From: Propionibacteriaceae bacterium UBA4569
GTDB lineage: Bacteria > Actinomycetota > Actinomycetes > Propionibacteriales > Propionibacteriaceae
Direction of reading: 5' to 3'
Assembly: GCA_002387005.1 (NCBI GenBank)
Contig: DGKN01000151.1
Location: 2,862-8,438 of the forward strand
DNA: 5,577 bases
The notes beneath the pieces were generated by a model. The model searched no databases, was not told the origin of the DNA, and saw only the letters and a program-made list of their open reading frames with translations. Position 1 is the stretch's first letter, and every line of letters begins with the position of its first letter. Positions 1-3,068 of the stretch are shown piece after piece. The position numbers were made by a program, and so were the translations under genes.

Positions 1-392
1 CCCTCCTGGTTCAGGCAGACCAGCACCGACTCGGTGGGGTTGGCGCGCAGGAAGCTGGCGCAGGTGGTGAGCACGTCGTCCAGGTCCAGGCGCTGGTGGT
101 GGGCGCCGTGGAAGATCCCCAGGCCACCGCGGTGGGCGCGCACGCGGATGTCGAGGAAGCGGATGCCCATCGCCGGTTGCTCCGCGATCGCGTGGTGCTG
201 GCAGGAGACCCAGCGTCCGCCGTGCGTGGCACCGGCATTGTGTGATCCCGGGATCGTCAGCTCGCTCAGCGGGAGGGCCGGGTCGAGCAGCCCCATCCAG
301 GCGCGGAGGTCGGGCGCGACCTGTGGTGAGGACAGTTCCAGGGGCTGGATGAGGGTGGGCTGCGCCACCTGCACGACCTCGCGCACGTCCAT
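1..392 (-). CDS. PI-PLC X-domain phosphodiesterase, N-terminal part (cut by window edge)
   Basis: Only the first 130 residues lie in the window; the frame is open at position 1. Phosphatidylinositol-specific phospholipase C cleaves the phosphodiester bond of phosphatidylinositol, giving diacylglycerol and a cyclic inositol phosphate. Visible family motifs in order: W32-M33, IPGSHNAG (47-54) with the putative catalytic His51, GIRFLDIRVR (76-85) with Asp81 and Arg83, IFHG (93-96) with the second catalytic His95, then DVL (106-108) and FLRANPTESVLVCLNQE (114-130). This order matches the X domain of Bacillus/Listeria PI-PLC. The ATG at 390-392 was chosen because the frame further upstream is Arg/Trp-rich and not protein-like; its Shine-Dalgarno is poor, and an in-frame GTG at 396-398 is an alternative. 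No signal peptide is visible, although bacterial PI-PLCs are usually secreted. Asn52 stands where B. cereus PI-PLC has Asp33. The family call is firm; substrate and location are inferred. Confidence 0.88.
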   Translation of the reverse strand, partial: MDVREVVQVAQPTLIQPLELSSPQVAPDLRAWMGLLDPALPLSELTIPGSHNAGATHGGRWVSCQHHAIAEQPAMGIRFLDIRVRAHRGGLGIFHGAHHQRLDLDDVLTTCASFLRANPTESVLVCLNQE

Positions 393-580
393 CGCCACGC
401 CGCAACGGTTTCGCGTCCGGATTTCGCGTCGGTGCAGCGCACGTGACGTGCGCGTGAACTGTTCGGTGCGGGCGCGGCCGATGCCCGGTTCAGTTCCGGC
501 ACCTGTGCGACGCCCTCGTCCCCGCGCTCGGCGATGACCTTGCCAGGGCCTACTGCGCCACTGACGACCCGCGTGCCACC
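393..580. other. Intergenic gap between SIP stop and PI-PLC start
   Basis: These 188 bases separate two minus-strand genes. The region holds a perfect 17-bp palindrome (437-453) and otherwise no motif I can name. No hairpin followed by a T-run is visible, so a Rho-independent terminator for the upstream gene is not supported. No good -35/-10 pair was found ahead of the PI-PLC start. The SIP reading frame remains open after its TGA down to about position 266, and one plus-strand frame also reads protein-like. Both are common by chance at this GC content. Confidence 0.6.
437..453. repeat. Perfect 17-bp palindrome, candidate operator
   Basis: GCGCACGT at 437-444 and ACGTGCGC at 446-453 are exact inverted copies around a single G (445). 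The centre lies about 53 bases upstream of the PI-PLC start and about 135 bases after the SIP stop, measured along the transcribed strand. An odd-centred 8-1-8 repeat upstream of a gene suits a dimeric repressor site. As an RNA hairpin the stem would be GC-rich, but no T-run follows on the minus strand, so a terminator is less likely. The repeat is seen directly; the operator role is inferred. Confidence 0.45.
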
Positions 581-1411
581 TCAGCCCAGCGCGACGCCCT
601 TCTTCCAGTAGCCCATCAGCGACATCTGGGCGAGCGGACGTCCCGACGCCTTCGCGATCGCCCGGATCTGGCGCACCCAACCCGATTCACCCGCCACCCA
701 GCCGTACCAGTCGCCGCCGGTGCCCTCGTCCCAGAGGGGTTCTTCGTCGGGGAACTGCAACGGCGGGCAGGCGCCCAAGGGCAGTGCGTCCAGTGCGCCT
801 TCTCCGCGCTCCCGGACGAACCAGTGGACGAGCATCCCGGCGGGGCGGGCGAGGTCCCGGACGTCCCCGGCGGCGGGAACCTCGAGGTAGGCCTCCCCGG
901 TGGCGCGCTCATCCATGGTGGCAAGGATGTTCGCGACCGCGGGCAGGGCCGTCTCGTCGGCCACCAGCATGAACTGGTCGGCTCCGGCAGGGTGCCAACC
1001 CAACCCGACCTGGTCGTGGCCCTCGAGGGTTCGGTCGCCTGCCACCAGCCCGACGGTCGATCCCAGGGGCGCCGTGGCGGCAAAGGTGGATGCGGGACCC
1101 ATCGACCCGGGATGCAGCACCACGTCGATGTCGACCTCGCCCGCGCCACCTGAGTCGGGACGAATTCCCGACAGTGTGTAGGTGCGGATCGCCGGGGCGG
1201 CGGCACCCATCGTCCGCCAGCTCTCGAACCAGTCGTCCGCCGCTGACAGCTCGGCCAGCAGCTGAGGCTCACCGACGACGAGCTTCACCCGCTGGTCCAG
1301 CAGGGTGGGGGAGACATCGGCCAGTGGTCCGCTCAGGGTGATGCGGATGAAGGATGGCGTGAGCTGCTCACGGACTGCCAGGGTGGCGCCGAACAGGCGG
1401 TAGCAGCTCAT
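581..1411 (-). CDS. Siderophore-interacting protein (FAD-binding ferric-siderophore reductase)
   Basis: A 276-residue cytoplasmic flavoprotein of the SIP/ViuB family. Members reduce Fe(III)-siderophores with NAD(P)H so that iron is released after import. The N-terminal half is a ferredoxin-reductase-like FAD barrel: it carries the flavin motif RTYT (76-79), then VDIDVVLHPGSMGPAS (93-108) and a glycine-rich turn ending LVAGD (122-126). The C-terminal half is the SIP nucleotide-binding domain: LVADETALPA (149-158), YLEVPA (175-180), WYGWVAGESGWVRQIR (235-250) and the family-typical ending GYWKKG (267-272). Length is normal. The frame opens at a TTG at 1474, but the ATG at 1411 is preferred because AGAGG sits 7 bases upstream and the protein then begins at the first conserved strand. 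The usual basic residue after RTYT is replaced (LSG follows). It is divergent from the EEP gene. No DtxR/IdeR-type iron box was recognised upstream. Substrate is inferred from family only. Confidence 0.92.
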   Translation of the reverse strand: MSCYRLFGATLAVREQLTPSFIRITLSGPLADVSPTLLDQRVKLVVGEPQLLAELSAADDWFESWRTMGAAAPAIRTYTLSGIRPDSGGAGEVDIDVVLHPGSMGPASTFAATAPLGSTVGLVAGDRTLEGHDQVGLGWHPAGADQFMLVADETALPAVANILATMDERATGEAYLEVPAAGDVRDLARPAGMLVHWFVRERGEGALDALPLGACPPLQFPDEEPLWDEGTGGDWYGWVAGESGWVRQIRAIAKASGRPLAQMSLMGYWKKGVALG

Positions 1412-1418
1412 CGGCGGG

Positions 1419-1423
1419 CCTCT
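1419..1423 (-). promoter_or_regulatory. Ribosome binding site of the SIP gene
   Basis: AGAGG on the minus strand, 7 bases before the ATG at 1411. It decides the start in favour of 1411 over the in-frame TTG at 1474, which overlaps the candidate promoter. Confidence 0.6.
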
Positions 1424-1440
1424 GGGGTGCGCATGCGACG

Positions 1441-1469
1441 AGGCTAGGGGCAAGCGCCGAATTTGCCAA
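1441..1469 (-). promoter_or_regulatory. Candidate sigma-70-type promoter of the SIP gene
   Basis: On the minus strand TTGGCA (1464-1469) is followed after 17 bases by TAGCCT (1441-1446). The -35 differs from TTGACA at one base; the -10 matches TATAAT at three of six. The -10 lies 29 bases before the ATG at 1411, a normal distance. The -35 bases are shared with the plus-strand candidate promoter. Motif matches by eye only. Confidence 0.4.
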
Positions 1470-1490
1470 ACCAATCGTTGCGAATATGGT
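1463..1490 (+). promoter_or_regulatory. Candidate sigma-70-type promoter of the EEP gene
   Basis: TTGCCA (1463-1468) is followed after 16 bases by TATGGT (1485-1490), in a local AT-richer patch. The -10 ends 42 bases before the ATG at 1533. Both hexamers are partial matches. The -35 overlaps the -35 proposed for the opposite strand, so the two promoters may compete. Confidence 0.35.
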
Positions 1491-1503
1491 CAAGAGGCTT
1501 CCC

Positions 1504-1516
1504 TTCCCGTCGGGAA
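1504..1516. repeat. 13-bp inverted repeat in the EEP leader
   Basis: TTCCC (1504-1508) and GGGAA (1512-1516) are exact inverted copies around GTC. The site lies just downstream of the candidate EEP -10 and 16 bases before the start codon. It could be a repressor site or a small RNA hairpin. It is short enough to arise by chance. Confidence 0.3.
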
Positions 1517-1532
1517 CCTTGCAAGCTGGGGC

Positions 1533-2318
1533 ATGGCCACGTTGCGAGTGATGTCCGCGAACCTGCGCTGCGAAGTGCCGGGGACGACGCCGGGTGACCC
1601 GGACCACTGGGGCGACCGGCTGCCTGCTGTCGTCCGGATGCTGAAGGACCGTCGGCCACACCTGTTGGGGACCCAGGAGCTCAGCTTCGAGCAGCTGACC
1701 CAGCTCACCGGGGCGCTCCCGATTGGGCGCGCGACCGGCGCCGGTCGGGAGGGCGGTTCGCGCGGCGAGCACTGCGCGATCCTGCACGACCCCGGCCGGC
1801 TGATGCTCCGGTGGTGGCGGCAGGTCTGGCTGTCGGAAACGCCGGACCTGATCGGTTCGCGTTCCTGGGAATCGTCCCTGCCCCGCATCGCCACCATCGC
1901 CGGCTACGCCATGGATGACGTTGAGTTCGCCCTGGCCAACACCCACTTCGACCACGTCTCGGAGCTGGCTCGAGCGCAGGGGATGCGGGTCCTGCTGGAC
2001 GCCCTGCCCAAGGGTCCGGTGATCGTCACCGGCGACTTCAACTGCGCCGCGGAATGCTCCACGCCTTGGGAGGTTGCCACCCGGGCGGGGCTGCACGACA
2101 CCTGGCTCTCGGCCGAACGCCGCGGCCCTGAGGTCGACACCTTCCATGGCTACGCCGAGCCGACGGAGAGCCAGCCGGTGAGAAGGATCGACTGGATCCT
2201 TGCCAGTGAGCACTGGCGCACCCTGTCGGCGGAGGTCGTCACGGATCGTCCCGACGGCGTGTGGCCGAGTGACCACTGGCCGGTGCTGGCGGAGCTGGAG
2301 TTTATCCCCGGTCGTTGA
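1533..2318 (+). CDS. Endonuclease/exonuclease/phosphatase family hydrolase
   Basis: A 261-residue protein with the complete active-site set of the metal-dependent EEP (DNase I-like) superfamily, whose members cut phosphodiester or phosphomonoester bonds in nucleic acids, lipids or sugars. Visible motifs: MSANLR with Asn10, LLGTQE with Glu49, NTHFDH with His137, TGDFNC with Asp167 and Asn169, RRIDWIL with Asp219, and the terminal WPSDHWPV with Asp246-His247. The segment VWLSETPDLIGSRSW (97-111) is typical of a bacterial subgroup often labelled simply as endonuclease/exonuclease/phosphatase. No signal peptide or membrane segment is seen, so it is probably cytoplasmic. The ATG at 1533 gives a short N-terminal strand before Asn10, as expected; the ribosome site is weak (GGGG near the start). 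Its TGA is 7 bp from the convergent stop of the TetR gene. Substrate cannot be told from sequence. Confidence 0.9.
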   Translation: MATLRVMSANLRCEVPGTTPGDPDHWGDRLPAVVRMLKDRRPHLLGTQELSFEQLTQLTGALPIGRATGAGREGGSRGEHCAILHDPGRLMLRWWRQVWLSETPDLIGSRSWESSLPRIATIAGYAMDDVEFALANTHFDHVSELARAQGMRVLLDALPKGPVIVTGDFNCAAECSTPWEVATRAGLHDTWLSAERRGPEVDTFHGYAEPTESQPVRRIDWILASEHWRTLSAEVVTDRPDGVWPSDHWPVLAELEFIPGR

Positions 2319-2325
2319 TCGAGGG

Positions 2326-2952
2326 TCAGCTGCGCGGTAGCACCAGGGTGCGCAGGACGAGCGCCAGGCGCTCGCCCACCAGGGGTGAGTTCGGGCTCTC
2401 GCCGATGATCAGCTGGTCAAGCGCGGTTTGGTCGTAGACGGCGTGCAGCAGGCCGATCACCTGTTCCGGGGTGAGGGTCAGGTCGAGCCCGAAGCGCTCC
2501 AGGCCACCGCGGATCATCCGATCGAATGCTGGCGACAGGCGCGCGTCCACGTCGAGGAAGGCCTGGCGGATCTCCGGCTCGCGCGCTGCGTAGAGCCGCA
2601 GTTCGTTCATGGCCAAAATCTGGTCGGCATCATCGGTGACGGCTGCCATGAAGACGCCGATCGCGTTGTCGATCAGTCCGTCCACGGTTCCGGAAGGCTG
2701 GTCGAGCTCCTCGACCGCCTTCCGAGCGGCGGCCAGGTAGAACTCGCACTGGGCGTGCAGCACCGCGATGCACAGCTCGTCCCGGCTGGCGAAGTTGGAG
2801 TAGAAGGCGCCACGGGTGAAGCCAGCTGCCTCGCAGATCTCCTCGACGCTCGAGCCGAGAACGCCACGTCGCCCGAAGACCTGCATGGCCGCTTTGACCA
2901 GACGCTCGCGCGTCGCTGCGCGGCGCGGGCTGGTGGTCTCGGTCTCGCTCAC
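2326..2952 (-). CDS. TetR-family transcriptional repressor
   Basis: A 208-residue regulator that probably represses itself and the divergent MMPL pump, releasing DNA when it binds a small ligand. The N-terminal TetR DNA-binding domain spans about residues 14-60: TRERLVKAAMQVFGRRG, then the helix-turn-helix with SVEEICEAAGFTRGAFYSNF (35-54) and SRDEL. The remaining 150 residues are the helical ligand-binding and dimerisation part, which has no recognisable ligand signature. The GTG at 2952 is chosen because GAGAGG lies 5 bases upstream and gives the usual short tail before the first helix. The frame stays open to an ATG at 3234, but that extension is low-complexity, Arg/Pro/Gly-rich, and would cross the promoter region and the MMPL start. 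The gene is convergent with EEP (7 bp between stops) with no visible terminator in between. Confidence 0.93.
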   Translation of the reverse strand: MSETETTSPRRAATRERLVKAAMQVFGRRGVLGSSVEEICEAAGFTRGAFYSNFASRDELCIAVLHAQCEFYLAAARKAVEELDQPSGTVDGLIDNAIGVFMAAVTDDADQILAMNELRLYAAREPEIRQAFLDVDARLSPAFDRMIRGGLERFGLDLTLTPEQVIGLLHAVYDQTALDQLIIGESPNSPLVGERLALVLRTLVLPRS

Positions 2953-2957
2953 GTGCG

Positions 2958-2963
2958 CCTCTC
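2958..2963 (-). promoter_or_regulatory. Ribosome binding site of the TetR gene
   Basis: GAGAGG on the minus strand, 5 bases before the GTG at 2952. It fixes this GTG as the start rather than any upstream codon of the long open frame. Confidence 0.7.
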
Positions 2964-2966
2964 GAT

Positions 2967-2994
2967 TTGTGTCCCAGACCGATGAGAATACACT
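2967..2994 (+). promoter_or_regulatory. Candidate promoter of the MMPL transporter gene
   Basis: TTGTGT (2967-2972), a 16-base spacer, then TACACT (2989-2994, four of six matches to TATAAT). The -10 overlaps the first operator half-site, so repressor binding would block RNA polymerase. It leaves a leader of roughly 65-70 bases before the ATG at 3069. Weak -35; assigned by eye. Confidence 0.35.
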
Positions 2995-3012
2995 CCTGTA
3001 TCGGATACGGAA
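2985..3012 (-). promoter_or_regulatory. Candidate promoter of the TetR gene
   Basis: On the minus strand TTCCGT (3007-3012) is followed after 16 bases by TATTCT (2985-2990). The -10 ends 32 bases before the GTG at 2952. The whole element lies within the inverted-repeat cluster, which would allow autorepression. The -35 is poor. Confidence 0.3.
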
Positions 3013-3020
3013 CTGTATCC
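2987..3020. promoter_or_regulatory. Cluster of TetR-type operator half-sites
   Basis: Four alternating half-sites lie in 34 bases: ATACA (2988-2992), TGTATC (2997-3002), GGATAC (3003-3008) and GTATCC (3015-3020). They form three overlapping inverted repeats: ATACA-N4-TGTAT (2988-3001), GTATC-N1-GATAC (2998-3008) and GGATAC-N6-GTATCC (3003-3020). All arms match exactly. The cluster sits between the divergent TetR and MMPL genes and overlaps candidate -10 elements on both strands. TetR regulators commonly bind such palindromes in their own promoter region. Which repeat is bound, and whether by one or two dimers, cannot be told. Confidence 0.65.
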
Positions 3021-3025
3021 AACCT

Positions 3026-3044
3026 GTCCTGTGGGGTTCAGGAC
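3026..3044 (+). repeat. Small inverted repeat in the MMPL leader
   Basis: GTCCTG (3026-3031) and CAGGAC (3039-3044) pair exactly around a 7-base loop. It lies in the expected 5' leader of the MMPL mRNA, 24 bases before the start codon. It could form a weak hairpin. No T-run follows, so it is not a terminator. Confidence 0.25.
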
Positions 3045-3068
3045 TGTTCGCGAAGTCGGGGTGGGGCA

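Noticed and set aside
1412..1474. TTG start extending SIP by 21 residues
   Set aside because: The extension covers the candidate promoter and ribosome site and lacks family conservation; ATG 1411 fits better.
1412..1532. Iron-box (DtxR/IdeR) operator upstream of SIP
   Set aside because: No stretch resembles TTAGGTTAGSCTAACCTAA. AGGCTAGGGG at 1441 matches only a few positions.
1368..2276. 302-codon minus-strand frame opposite the EEP gene
   Set aside because: It has no domain and a biased composition. The plus-strand EEP protein carries the full catalytic motif set.
2319..2325. Terminator between the convergent EEP and TetR genes
   Set aside because: Only 7 bases separate the stops, and no hairpin plus T-run was seen in the flanking coding ends.
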